Positions 51,644-64,000 of a stretch of 64,000 nucleotides of DNA are shown here, piece by piece. The position numbers and the translations under genes were made by a program. Position 1 is the first letter of the stretch. Each line of letters opens with the position of its first letter. This stretch comes from Marsupella aquatica (taxonomy: Eukaryota; Marchantiophyta), in NCBI GenBank assembly GCA_973895155.1, contig OZ316892.1, positions 4,960,001 through 5,024,000 of the forward strand. Direction: 5' to 3'. The notes below the pieces were generated by a model. The model was not told where the DNA came from. It saw nothing but the letters and a program-made list of their open reading frames with translations, and did no database searches.

Positions 51644-52059
51644 GGCTCCCTAATTCCTCGACCTCTCCCAAACTGCTAGAATCAAAGAGAATCGCTCGAC
51701 GTACGCATGTCACTTCGTGAGACAGCCTTCAATTCAACAGGCCATCAAAAACTCTAATAAACCACAATGATAGTCGCAAAGTCTATGCTTCACGCATTCA
51801 TTCAATCACAAAAATCGGGCCACCACAATGAGCGACCGAGACGGCAGACTCTAATAAACCCAAAGACGAAACCAAGAAAATCCACAGAACACATTGAACA
51901 AAAGCCGACCCACAAAGGCCATACGAAGAAAAGAGACTCGATGACGAACCGTTCTAAAGAGACCAACACTCAATGAAGACTCAGAAGAACACACAAACCA
52001 TCACGCCATGCAAAGAGAGCAAGGATCAGAGCAATACCCTGATTGAGGACAACGATCTG

Positions 52060-52185
52060 TTCCCGATCAGCTCTGTAGTTTGTTGGGGTTGCACGCAGTG
52101 GAGAGTGAGACTAAGTTTCGGAAAAGGAATGAGAGTATTCTTCTTTGTCAATTCGCTCGAAAGTCGAAAGCCCTCCTACTTAGAA
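52060..52185. promoter_or_regulatory. Sequence shared with the DHS upstream region, copy A
   Basis: TTCCCGATCAG...TGTAGTTTGTT...GCACGCAGTGGA...AGTTTCGGAA...GCTCGAAAGTCGAAAGCCCTC here aligns, in the same order and orientation, with 58272-58392 upstream of deoxyhypusine synthase (about 70-75% identity by eye). It lies 417-542 bp upstream of the NDUFA5-like ATG. A shared promoter/leader module or a small dispersed repeat; see findings. Confidence 0.6.
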
Positions 52186-52650
52186 GGTGTTTTTTCGTTT
52201 TAGGCATGGTGGCCTGAAGGAGAAGATGCTAAGATTATTTATTCTTTAATTTTCCTTCTTCTTTTCTCTTTTTGTCTTTTAAGGGAAATGAGTAAAGAAC
52301 CAGAATAGTGACATACATTCTCAGTAGTCTTCTTTGTCAATTCGCTCTAAAGTCGAAAGCCCTCCTACTTTTAAGGTTTTCTTCATTTTAGGCAGGGTGA
52401 CCTGAAGGAGAAGATGCTAAGATTATTTATTCTTTAGTTTTCCTTCTTTTTTTCACTTTTTGTCTTTCAACTGAAAGGAGTAAGAACCACAATAGTGACA
52501 TACATTCTCAGTAGTCTTCTTTGTCAATCCGCTCGAAAGTAGAAATCCCTCAAGATTTTTTCCGTTCTAGGCAGGGTGGTCTGAAGGAGAAGATGCTAAG
52601 ATAATTTTTTCTTTAATTTTCCTTCAATTTTCCCTTTTTGTTTTTAACTG
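52139..52650. repeat. ~188-bp tandem repeat, about 2.7 copies
   Basis: TCTTCTTTGTCAAT(T/C)CGCTC starts at 52139, 52328 and 52515 (periods 189 and 187), each followed by CCTGAAGGAGAAGATGCTAA or a close variant. The first unit overlaps the end of the element shared with the DHS upstream region. Confidence 0.9.
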
Positions 52651-53230
52651 GAATGAGGTAGACCATTTAGTAGACTCTCCCCACCACAATGGTGACACTC
52701 ATTGCTCGTGATAGGGAACCCATTTCACAATGAGCCCCCACGGGTAAGTCCCCTTTCTTTTCACAAGTAGTACAAATGAATTCCAATCTAACCCACATAA
52801 GGTTTGAGTGACCATGATTTTTTCTTCCTAGAGTCCTATTGCCAATCCTACCTTAAATTTCTTCTTTGTCTTGGACTGAAATGAAGAAGAACACTTGGTA
52901 GATTCTCCCCACCCCAATAGTGACACACATTAATTGCAGGGAACCCATTTCACGGTGAGCCCCCATGGATCCGTCCCCTTATTTTTTTGCAAATAGTACA
53001 AACAAATTCAAGTCTAGCCCATCTAAGGTTTGACCATTTTGCTCAATCATCCTGGAGTGCTATTGCCAATCCTACCTTAAATTTCTTTTTTGCCTTGAAT
53101 AGAAATGAGGAAGAATGCTTAACCAGGACTCTCCCCACCCCAATGGTGACACATTCATTGTGGGGAACCCAGTTTAGGGTGAGCCCCATTGATCTGTCCC
53201 CATGGATCCGACAGGGACCCGCACCAGAAG
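52650..53230. repeat. ~223-bp tandem repeat, three copies
   Basis: The block CTCCCCACC(A/C)CAATGGTGACA then GGGAACCCATTTCAC and GAGCCCCCA occurs with unit starts at about 52650, 52873 and 53096 (period 223). Between blocks CTATTGCCAATCCTACCTTA recurs. It directly follows the 188-bp array. Confidence 0.85.
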
Positions 53231-53339
53231 GGGGGAGGATTAAATCAGGGCCACAGAGTATACAACCAGAGCCGAGGAGATAAATAATCAGAACTCCATC
53301 CACTACCCACAAAACCCATTCTACTCATACACATGTACC

Positions 53340-53432
53340 TTCCACTCCTGCGTGAGGAGGGGGGATTGAACCTAAGATTCCCAGTTCTGCTAATCCCCTA
53401 GCCAACCACACAAGCCAGTTGGGTCCTGAATT
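53340..53432 (-). repeat. tRNA-derived SINE-like sequence
   Basis: On the minus strand TGGCTTGTGTGGTTGGCTAG (box A region) is followed about 30 bases on by GGTTCAATCCC, a good box B. The stretch beyond box B towards 53230 could be the SINE body. Arms do not form a full tRNA cloverleaf. Confidence 0.55.
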
Positions 53433-53557
53433 TATTTCTCGCTAGTTAGATCTTCCTGGATTTAAGGATAAGTGAAACATTCTGGTTAATGGGGTTTGTG
53501 TCTAGACGGGAAACTAAATAATCCAGGGCATGCTCAAAAAATGGCTACATTCACTTA

Positions 53558-54248
53558 GGGCCACTTTACAAGACGGGTGCGGCAATTTATGTTGAACTAT
53601 GATGTCTTCCTTTATGACAATACAATCATGACTCATCACATGCTCACATAGTCGACACAATCCATACATGGTTCACCTCTTCTCCAAGGCTATGTTCCCA
53701 GGAACACAACAACTTTACTTCAGAGTAGTCAAACACACAAGCTCTCTCTCTCTCTCTTCCTCAAGTTGCTTCGTTACAATGAGCAAGCACCACATGCCAT
53801 CGGCTTACACTAGCCATGGTATATGCAAGGTCACACACGACTAACCTAACCTCAGCTAAGTCCCTAACTGAGGTTAACCTAATTGCCGTAACCTTTGAGT
53901 CACAAGACTAAGAACAATCCTTAACAATTTAGTCCCTCTTTTTTTAGGATCGAATCAATCACGACTGTTGTTTCAGCCTGCCCAGGCGCTCCTTGGTTTA
54001 GAAGACTGCGCGACAAGTTGAGCTGCGGGAAAGACCGAACCTGCATTCTGGTATGGATCAGCTCGGGCTAGCCGGCTTGGGACTCTCATCCGGGCGCTAG
54101 ACTATCAGACCTCCGGAGGTATGAAAATGGGTAGGCTGCTTTCCTGCCTTGGTCTGGTCTAGAGTCCTACGGTACACAAAAAGTCAGGCTCTATTACAGA
54201 CCTAGTAGAAAACACTCAAATTGCCGCACCCGTCTTGTAAAGTGGCCA
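53558..54248. mobile_element. Harbinger-like non-autonomous element, 31-bp TIRs
   Basis: The left terminus GGGCCACTTTACAAGACGGG and following bases to 53588 are the exact inverse complement of the right terminus at 54218-54248 except for the outermost base. TTA flanks both sides (53555-53557 and 54249-54251). The 691-bp unit has no open frame of note and contains a short (CT)n run near 53742. TIR sequence and the TTA duplication point to a PIF/Harbinger-type MITE. Nearly perfect TIRs imply recent activity. Confidence 0.8.
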
Positions 54249-54251
54249 TTA

Positions 54252-55800
54252 GGCCAATTTCTGGGCAAAAGTGGGCAATACTTTTTGATCACGTGGAATT
54301 TAGTCATTTTTTGTTACTAGAAAGAAAGCGGCCTCACACTCCCTTGATCCTTAGTTTGTTTTTGGGGTCCTCATAAGGATTGGAAAGACCAATATACCAA
54401 AATTGGCCAACCAAAGTACAATAGAGCAAAAGAAAGAGGCAGAGGCAAACACTAAAATTGAAAGAAGAGGGTAAATGCAAAACCTCAGAGAACATAATTG
54501 CAATAGTGTGATGATCTCTAATTGGAGAAATGTATTGCCCAATCCAGTACCTCAAACACTGTTTCCATAATAAAATGATATTCTATTATTATTTTTATCA
54601 TGGTTAGGGCCTTCCTTTGAAAGTGCTGTTCCTATGGACATCCTTTATGTCTAAATACAAATTTATTTATTTTTTAATCTAACCTGCAGAGCATAGTACG
54701 GGTCTTCCCTTACAGTTTGAATTCACTTTTAGGTTGAAAATGGTTGGGGACTTCCAATACAGCTTCAAAAATTTGTATTATTTTATTATTAATCTAAACT
54801 GCAGAGCATGGTTGGGGCCCTCCCTTATAACCATCCTCTCCTCAAGACGGACAACGACAGACTCCGTAGGCAGCGGGATGGCCGCTCCCACTCAGACGGC
54901 TCTGGCAAGATCTTGAGCAACCCAGATTGAAAGATATCCACCTATCCTGGCAAATACCTGGAAGTAGTTATTTGTTCAGAACCAACCTACAAGTGGTATT
55001 TAAGTTTCCAGGTGCAAGCAGAATTGACAAGTATTGCTGAGAATGGTTCTCATGTTGATGGAACTAGCAAACTATGTGATTCATCTTGTCATTCTATTCA
55101 TAAACTTGAGGGGTGCATGCTTTCGTATATGTTTTGAAGAAGTTGATAAAGGTTTTCAGTCTGCAACATTTTGTCACCGTCCATGCTTGGGTAAAAAAGT
55201 ATGCTGATAATTCTTATTTTGAGTCTTACGCAAAATTTTGCATAGAAATCTTTCATGACCTTTGGAACAGCTTAATGTCAGCCAGGGCAGGGAAGTAAAT
55301 TCGCTACTCAATCCCAAACACTCTAAATAGGTTTCCTCCTTTCTACCACTATCCCATGTATTTTAGATCCCTAAACCCTAAACACCATGCCTGCGAGTCT
55401 GGATCTTTTGAAACCCTTCAAGTCCTCCTCGATGTTCCGTTTGTATTTTCAAGGGTGTTTACCGAAAGCAATGTTCTAGCTGATAGAGAAGACAAATTTG
55501 TGAACTCCTTGGACAGGCTATCCAGGGAGTTCACAAGTGAAGAAATCTACCTTGATTATGGAGAAACAGCAAATCTAACTAGCAAGTATTGTCTCGGGCG
55601 AAAGTATTGTAAGGGCAATGTCCCAACAGAAGCACCTCGGGCTCTTACTCAGGACAAGCCCTGTAAATGAATATTCCACATAAACCCAATCTTTCATAGC
55701 TGGCATGTTCATGCCATTCACCTGTATGAAGTAGCTTAGAAATTGAGGATACGCGGCCAAATAAGCCAAAATTCTGTGAAGAGACCAGAGACACTGGCTC
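54252..55800. other. Intergenic downstream of DHS
   Basis: No gene recognised. An A/T-rich unit containing AATCTAA(C/A)CTGCAGAGCAT is repeated imperfectly at about 54599, 54692 and 54807. A telo-box-like CCCTAAACCCTAAACA lies at about 55369-55384 on the plus strand, followed by an ATG opening only 31 codons. The last few hundred bases are DHS 3' flank. Confidence 0.5.
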
Positions 55801-58186
<2,386 letters not shown>

Positions 58187-58271
58187 CTCTATCACTCTCT
58201 TAAACCCCGTGGGCTAAACCTCGCCAACCGAATACCAATTGCATGTCAAAATTGGGTCACAATCAAAAATG

Positions 58272-58392
58272 TTCCCGCTCAGTAGTGTAGTTTGTTCACG
58301 TTAGGCACGCAGTGGATTGCGAAAGTTAGTTTCGGAAGAGAAATCAATGTGGGTCGTTTGTTCCTCAAATTGCTCGAAACTGCAAAGCCCTC
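58272..58392. promoter_or_regulatory. Sequence shared with the NDUFA5 upstream region, copy B
   Basis: TTCCCGCTCAG...TGTAGTTTGTT...GGCACGCAGTGGA...AGTTTCGGAA...GCTCGAAACTGCAAAGCCCTC aligns with 52060-52185. It lies 86-206 bp upstream of the DHS ATG, where core promoter and transcription start would be expected, and has the same orientation relative to its gene as copy A. Confidence 0.6.
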
Positions 58393-58514
58393 TATCTCCT
58401 CTCTCTATATCCTGTTTGCCCATTTGTTCGAAGGGTCCTCCTAAATATTACGTTTATCGCCCATGGGGCTGTGGCAGGAGACGCTCATCTGCATCTACCA
58501 TACCACAACAAATG

Positions 58515-58640
58515 GGAGGTGTTACACGAGGCCCTTGTGAACATCTACATCAAAATGGAGGTGTTACACGAGGCCCTTGTGAACATCTACACCAAAATGG
58601 AGGTGTAACACGAGGCTCTTGTGAACATCTACACTGCTTT
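58515..58640. repeat. 42-bp tandem repeat, three copies
   Basis: GGAGGTGTTACACGAGGCCC starts at 58515 and 58557, with a close variant at 58599 (exact 42-bp period), each followed by TTGTGAACATCTACA. Because 42 is a multiple of 3, an open frame repeats GGVTRGPCEHLHQN; no other sign of a gene. Confidence 0.9.
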
Positions 58641-58734
58641 TAAAGCATACCCAAGGAGCGCAGGATTTTACAGTAGCCGTCAGTACTGTACTAGGATTGT
58701 ATTGCAAAGGATAATTACTCTCTCTGCACGCACC

Positions 58735-58985
58735 AGAAAGTGAAGAAAGCTCATTTCTAGGTTCCAACATGTGACCAGAACGCGAAGAAAAGCAGATTGC
58801 AACTTGTGACAAGAAAGTGAAGCAAAGCTCATAATTGGCGGAAACCTGGAAACGTTTTTGGCATTTTGGGACAAGAAAGTGAAGAAAAGCCCATAATTGG
58901 CGAAACCTGGAAAGTTTTTGGAGCATTTTGTGACAAGAAAGGGAAGAAAATATCATAATTGTTGGAAACCTGGAATTGTTTTTTA
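58735..58985. repeat. ~62-bp tandem repeat, about four copies
   Basis: GACAAGAAAG(T/G)GAAG starts at 58808, 58870 and 58932, with a more diverged unit before them, each followed by CATAATTG and GGAAACCTGGAA-type words. Confidence 0.85.
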
Positions 58986-59020
58986 ATTAGCATTTTGGGA
59001 AGAGGGTTAGAACCCTAGCC

Positions 59021-59235
59021 ACTACTCTTAGGGGCCTAGGTCTAGAGTGAAGCCTCAGGACCTCTTTATAATACATACATAGTTATAGTTATTACTATAA
59101 TGAAAGCACGCCTACTCTTACCGGCCTAGGTCTAGAGTGAAGCCTTAGGACCTCTTTATAATACATTAATAAATATTACTATAAAAGCACAGAATAGAGC
59201 CTACTCTTAAGGGCCTAGGTTTACATTGAAGCCTC
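59021..59235. repeat. ~90-bp tandem repeat, about 2.4 copies
   Basis: CTACTCTTA...GGCCTAGGT(C/T)TA starts at 59022, 59112 and 59201 (periods 90 and 89), followed by GTGAAGCC and GGACCTCTTTATAATACAT. Confidence 0.88.
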
Positions 59236-61456
59236 TAAACCATAACTCCCAAAACTATCATAAGTCTCAAAAAGGACAAAACTTAAAATAAGTATGAACT
59301 AAATTGACATTGACTTTAAATAAAACCTAAACTGAAATCAGGGTGGACAAAAAACAAGGATAGGGCAAGTATGCTATTTCTGTTGATCAAAGATGGGGCA
59401 AAGATCAACAGAAATAACATAAAAAATTTAGTTTGCAATATATTTTTCTTCATATCTATTTACTTTTAATAGGGCTAGTATGGTACAAGAAAAAGTTAGC
59501 AACCATGACCTTCCAAAAATGAGATTGTCGGAATAATAGGGACCTCCAAAAATGGCTACACAGCAATAACCTTTCTTTCATACCAAATTAATGTAGCTCT
59601 ACCTAAACCTTGTATTCACATGTTGGGCCATGGGGGGATCTATTTGTATAGTGTGCCAGTGGCATAGTAGTCAAAATTCAAGTTTTGACTATCTGCTTTC
59701 ACTTTTTGTACTTGCACAGCGTTGTGTTTTAAAATGTGTGGTGTTCAATACTGGTTGTGTGTTCATTATTGGTGCTGTCATATGATACATAATTTTGCAC
59801 CTTTTGTTCTAAATATAGAACAATTTACGATCAAAACTGATTTATGTACACGACGTTAGGAGTTAATACAAGCCCCATAAGAATCTTATGACCTATAAAG
59901 TTTCAGCCCATAACACTTTGCTTACATGAGAACTTTGACTCTCCCTAATGCCATCATCCATAATTTAGAAGCTTTGAGACTCCCTATATAGCATGTTCAT
60001 CAACATGCATCTTTTTTTGTCTTGTAGTGACATGTAATTCTTTTGATTTATTTTATGATAAAAGAAGCAGATACATGTAAAGTATATGCTAAGAAATTAA
60101 TATCTCTTAATTAAGAGTGAGTGACATAGTACACATGTAAAAAAAAGCACATTATGACCAAGAAAATATAAAGATACTAAAGAGTTGTGCACATATAGTA
60201 CAGATTTTCACTTGCTTCTAGGTAATGACAATCAACTCAATTAAAACCATAAATTTTGTAAAAGAAACCATGAGAGAAACTTAGTACACCAAATGTGCAC
60301 CTTGTGCAAACTCATTTCTCTCACTCTCACTAGAAAAAGATAATTCACTAAGGAGTGATCCATTGAATAGGAAAGATTAAACATTTATGAGGAGCCAAAT
60401 ACATTAGAAATACTCTAAGTTAAATAAAATTAAAATGGGTCCAAAAGTTAATTACGGACCCCACTAGAGGTCCCTTCCAAAATTCCTGGCACCAGAGCGT
60501 GCCACGTCGGTTTTGTGAATTTTGTGAATCAAACTTACAGTTTTCCTTCATGTTTGCGTTAATTTGGGTGTAAATTTTGGGATGCCATGCCGTAAAAAGA
60601 AATATAAAATAATTAGAAATACAAAGAGCAAGACGATTAAAACTGTCACTATGTAACCGTTTTAGTTACATTTTCAATTTTAAAACTTCAATTCAAAGAT
60701 TTATAAAAAATATTTTTCATATAATAAATAATGGCTAGTAACTAACTTGATAAATTCCTTGTAAAAGGGTAATTGGTACTTGGAGTAAGATTTCCGACCC
60801 AATGCAATCAAGGGAAACTGCTAGCCATGGTTCTAACTTGAACATTGAACGACCGGGTGCAATTCATTTGATCAGACATTCATCTAATTACAAAATGGAT
60901 TCGTCACACATTGAATTCTGACTCTTGTAGCTTGAGAATTTGGTAGCATGTAACGAAAAAACCTGATTTTGACAACTCTTTGTGATAACCATGCTATCAA
61001 TTAACCAAGGGGTCCACGAACTAATTCAAAATCAAATTAATACAAAAGATTTACCTAGTTAAGGCACATTAAAATAAAAATGCTGAACACAAAAACTGAA
61101 TAAAACAAATTGTGTATTCACCATATATAACAGCTTCATAATTTAGAAGCTTCGAGACTCCCTACTAAACGAGTCAAAAAGTTTCAGCCCATAACACTTT
61201 CAGCCCATAACATTTTGCTTACTTCGAATTTATTAATGAAGGCACTAAATGTCAAAGGTCTCCAATCAACGAGACCCCCCCCAGTGCGGAGAAATCAATC
61301 TCCCCTTCTGAGTCCTTGCTAGCGCTGAATCAGAAACAGAGAACGAGGCGGAAGGTTTAAGCGCTTGTTTACACCATAGCTCTCACGAAGAAGAAGGCTG
61401 GGGTGACAATAAAGATCAAAGGTTTCCAACGCTGGACCCGATAGCTTGAATACTCG
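59236..61456. other. A/T-rich intergenic, upstream of CRIPT
   Basis: No gene recognised. Contains the second copies of the dispersed repeats seen near the left edge (about 59990-60035 and 60145-60260). The last ~200 bases, more GC-rich, should hold the CRIPT leader and promoter. Confidence 0.55.
60145..60260. repeat. Dispersed repeat, copy 2
   Basis: Counterpart of 2975-3160: ACATTATGACCA, TGTGCACATATAGTACAGATT, TCACTTGCTTC and GGTAATGACAAT in the same order. Confidence 0.6.
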
Positions 61457-63146
61457 ATGGTGTGCGATAAGTGTTAAGTACCCAACTGCTCTCCCGATGA
61501 ATGACGAATGCGTTTTTCCCCTCATGTGACTCTTTGCTTCGTTCTTCGGATCATTTGTTTTTTTAGGCATTGTTGTCGACAGCGCTGTTCTTGAGGTGTT
61601 CGATGTCGTTTGTTGCTGAAGTGCGGTGTTTCTGAGTTACTCAGAGAGGCAGGACTCTGTATTTGTAGAATTTCAGTGGATACCTCCATCTAGCCTATCT
61701 GTCTTGTACGCTTCTCTTCTACTTCAACTACTTTTGTGAGCTACTTCGTCATCTCAATTGTCGTCCACTGCAAGGAATAGGTCAGGGATTGTCACTGGCT
61801 TTTCAGACTTTTCGTTGTCCGATCTCATACTGCGAATTTTCTCACTCAAATATCCACAGTTTACTTGCGAATTTGTTTAGCATGTGAGGGTCTGACAGAA
61901 AAGTCGAGCCCTAGTTCCCCTTTCGTCGTACCCCAATGGAATCGCGTTTGAATCAGAAGCCACGGCAGTACGCCGATGGTATCAAATTCGCTCGGGAAGG
62001 CTGCGTTGACTTCTATTTGTACGCTCGACAACAGTGAAAGAGTACGAATGCTTATAGCTGGCCTTGCTGAATTCTGACATAGGTTGAATATCCTGCAGGC
62101 CAGAAGAAACTCACGAAGGTCATCGTTCCAGACAAATGGAAGGAAGGTGCCAGCAATACTACAGAGGCCGGTGGTCGTAAAATCAACGAAAACAAGCTAC
62201 TTAGTAAAAAGAAAAGGTATAAACGAGGTGCTGCCACCCGTTTAGGGTTTTCTCAAGACTGAAATTGATGTGAAGAAACAAAAAGATTTAAACATCAGTA
62301 GAATTATATTAGGGTCTAGCACGAATCAAGTTGGTTCCTCTCCGTCACCCTGATTCTGTCGGGTCTGCCAGCCCTTTCGCAACACTGGGATTGACCTGAA
62401 GTAATGAAGAGCTTTTAGATAAAGTGAAAATCTTGACTGGCTTGAATGGATTTGGGATTTGGTTTTTACTCTTCACCTATATTCTGTAGCGTCTACCAGC
62501 TCTTCAGGTTTTCAACTCTTCGCAAGGCTGGAATTTACCTAGGTAGAGATGTGAGATAAGTGCAAACCTGAAATTATTATAAGGGTCTGGCATGAATGGA
62601 ATTGGTTCAATGACACAGTCACTAATGACCCTAAGCTGTAAGCATACTTTTCTGAAAGGTGTAAACCTGACCATCTCCGCTTGTGAATGTTGATGCTGCA
62701 GATGGACGCCATATGGCTCCTCTAATTCCAAGTGCATAATCTGTAAGCAGCAGCTTCACCAAGATGCAAAATATTGCCAATCTTGTGCATACAAGAAGGG
62801 TAAGTGATCTCTCTTGTTTCAATGATGTCTCTGAAAGGTAAGGAAGAGTATCTCTGCATTGCAAGCCCTCACTATAATTGGTATTTTGTTCATCACGCGA
62901 GTATGTCAGAAGGGCCAGCATCTTCCGATGCCTCACAGTGTTCATTGTTTATTATCGCCTTTGCCTCACTAGGCATGCAGTCTTTGGTTGTGCCGCCAAA
63001 ACTGAAAAGAGAACAAGCGAGCACTTGTGTCCCTTAGAAAGGACAGAGACTAAAACACTGTTGGTTGTTGGTTACCTGCAGGTGTTTGTGCCATGTGTGG
63101 CAAACAAGTCTTGGACACAACATCTTACAAGCAGAGCAATGTTTGA
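61457..63146 (+). CDS. CRIPT: CRIPT (cysteine-rich PDZ-binding protein) homologue
   Basis: Small zinc-binding protein conserved across eukaryotes; animal CRIPT is linked to PDZ proteins and the minor spliceosome, while its plant role is little defined. Four exons, plus: 61457-61472, 62099-62216, 62702-62799, 63082-63146; 98 aa, the family's usual length. Exon 1 is only 16 nt (ATG GTG TGC GAT AAG T). The joined protein starts MVCDKCQKKLTKVIVPDKWK and has GASNTTEAGGRKINENKLLS and KKRWTPYG. The CxxC knuckles are VCDKC, CIIC, CQSC and CAMCGKQVL, and it ends YKQSNV. All four CxxC pairs are present. Introns are 626, 485 and 282 bp, all GT-AG. Exons are so short that no long open frame reveals the gene. 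Confidence 0.95.
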
Positions 63147-64000
63147 CAAGCAAATTTACAACTCGCAGCATTGTGCCAGGAATTGTACAAATAGTCCAGG
63201 TTCTTTGGAGAAGTGTGCTAAGTGTACTAGAGTCAAAGGCTGGTGTGGGGGCATTTACTTTGCAGTGGAAGCCCTAACCTTCAATCTCGCTCGCCTTTCA
63301 AGAACCTGGAAAAGTCTTGTAAATAATTTTCATAAACCCTAACACAAAGGCTTTAGTGCAGTTATACCGTTCTGGTTCAATTTTGGGCTGCAGGTGGCAA
63401 TAGGGTCGATTCTTCAATTCCGATTCTTCAATTCCTTCAAGGGTGGATTTACCTGTTCGTGAATCAGATCATCTCATGCTAATCGGCCTGTACTGCCATC
63501 CTGGTTATCTTCAACACTTTTTCTATGAAGTACTGAGTTCTGACTTTTACCTTGTCTGCTCTCAGCTCCGAATGGCTTCATGTTTCTTTAGCGTACTGAA
63601 TGTTTCAGGCTATTAAGTTTTCCATGGAAGAATTGTGAGTGAATTATCGTCAACCCGTCCAGAGGTGGCCTTAATATCCAACATGCGTACATCCAACATC
63701 CCTCACATCTCTGGCCAAATTCCAATGCAAAGGCTAAGAACTGCTGAGAGTACCTTTTCGCTTGTAAGACCTTTTGTTTCGATGAAGGCTCGTCTTTTGG
63801 GGTGTTTAAAGGTAGGGTTAGACAATGCTTGACTTGAAGGATTCCCAGGTTTCAAAATGGAAACCCTAAACCCTAAATCTCGATCTATCCACACTCCAAT
63901 GCTACTTCACTCGTCAGAAGTGAAGAATGGATCAATATCTACAATGGAGACCATCTATGGATAATGGTAAATTGTACATGAACCCAAACCACGAGTGAGG
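63147..64000. other. 3' flank of CRIPT, no further gene called
   Basis: Contains a telo-box at 63861-63877 followed by a short open frame; nothing recognisable otherwise. A gene could start near the window edge, but there is not enough sequence to tell. Confidence 0.45.
63861..63877 (+). promoter_or_regulatory. Telo-box-like motif
   Basis: AAACCCTAAACCCTAAA, two and a half plant telomere-type units. Such boxes are common in promoters and leaders of plant translation and cell-cycle genes; no such gene is visible within the remaining ~120 bases. Confidence 0.6.

Noticed and set aside
58187-58195. Starting DHS at 58195
   Set aside because: That codon is GTG; the ATG three codons on (58186) is the natural start.
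58317-58643. Open frame with 14-residue repeats
   Set aside because: The repeat arises from a 42-bp tandem array that happens to be a multiple of three; the rest of the frame is unremarkable and lies in the DHS promoter region.

Overview
The window is nuclear DNA from a land plant. The evidence is a plastid/mitochondrial-type alanyl-tRNA synthetase, a TCHQD-like glutathione S-transferase, a plant 2-oxoglutarate dioxygenase, a CPL3-type Pol II CTD phosphatase, short GT-AG introns, and plant transposon families (Ty3/gypsy, CACTA, TRIM, MITEs). The species cannot be read from the sequence. Wide repeat-filled spacing and gene architecture make me lean, weakly, towards a non-seed plant. I assembled seven genes exon by exon; in each, every intron is GT-AG and the exon lengths sum to a whole number of codons.

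Layout. 1-16.2 kb is repeat country: a degenerate pyrimidine-rich minisatellite (about 1.95-2.63 kb); a decayed minus-strand Ty3/gypsy element with its 3' LTR (5461-7292), polypurine tract and integrase/RNase H/RT remnant; a CACTA end with broken transposase starting exactly where the RT stops (9608); about 200-bp tandem units; and a small inverted-repeat element carrying a tRNA-like segment. 16.3-19.1 kb (+) is a 2-oxoglutarate/Fe(II) dioxygenase. 20.4-20.7 kb is a dead acyl-activating-enzyme fragment, and 22.3-22.7 kb a MITE. 25.5-27.2 kb (+) is a GST. It converges on the alanyl-tRNA synthetase gene (34.2-29.0 kb, minus, 12 exons). 45.7-39.2 kb (minus, 12 exons) is a CPL3-like CTD phosphatase with FCPH and BRCT domains. 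49.05-49.80 kb is a head-to-tail array of a very small LTR (TRIM/SMART-like) retrotransposon. 51.6-50.5 kb (minus) is a complex I NDUFA5-like subunit, followed upstream by 188-bp and 223-bp tandem arrays, a tRNA-like SINE remnant and a Harbinger-like MITE. 58.2-55.8 kb (minus, 7 exons) is deoxyhypusine synthase, with three further tandem arrays upstream. 61.5-63.1 kb (+) is a complete four-exon CRIPT gene whose first coding exon is only 16 nt.

The genes are ordinary housekeeping or metabolic functions (organellar tRNA charging, Pol II CTD dephosphorylation, respiratory complex I, eIF5A hypusination, CRIPT, redox and oxidation enzymes) with no operon-like relationship. The more novel material is between them: the TRIM array, in which full-size LTRs carry a tRNA-like (Pol III box A/box B) core that short LTRs lack; a ~120-bp sequence shared by the upstream regions of the NDUFA5-like and deoxyhypusine synthase genes; two small TIR elements with TTA/TAA target duplications; and an unusual abundance of two- or three-copy local tandem duplications, including one abutting the AlaRS stop codon.
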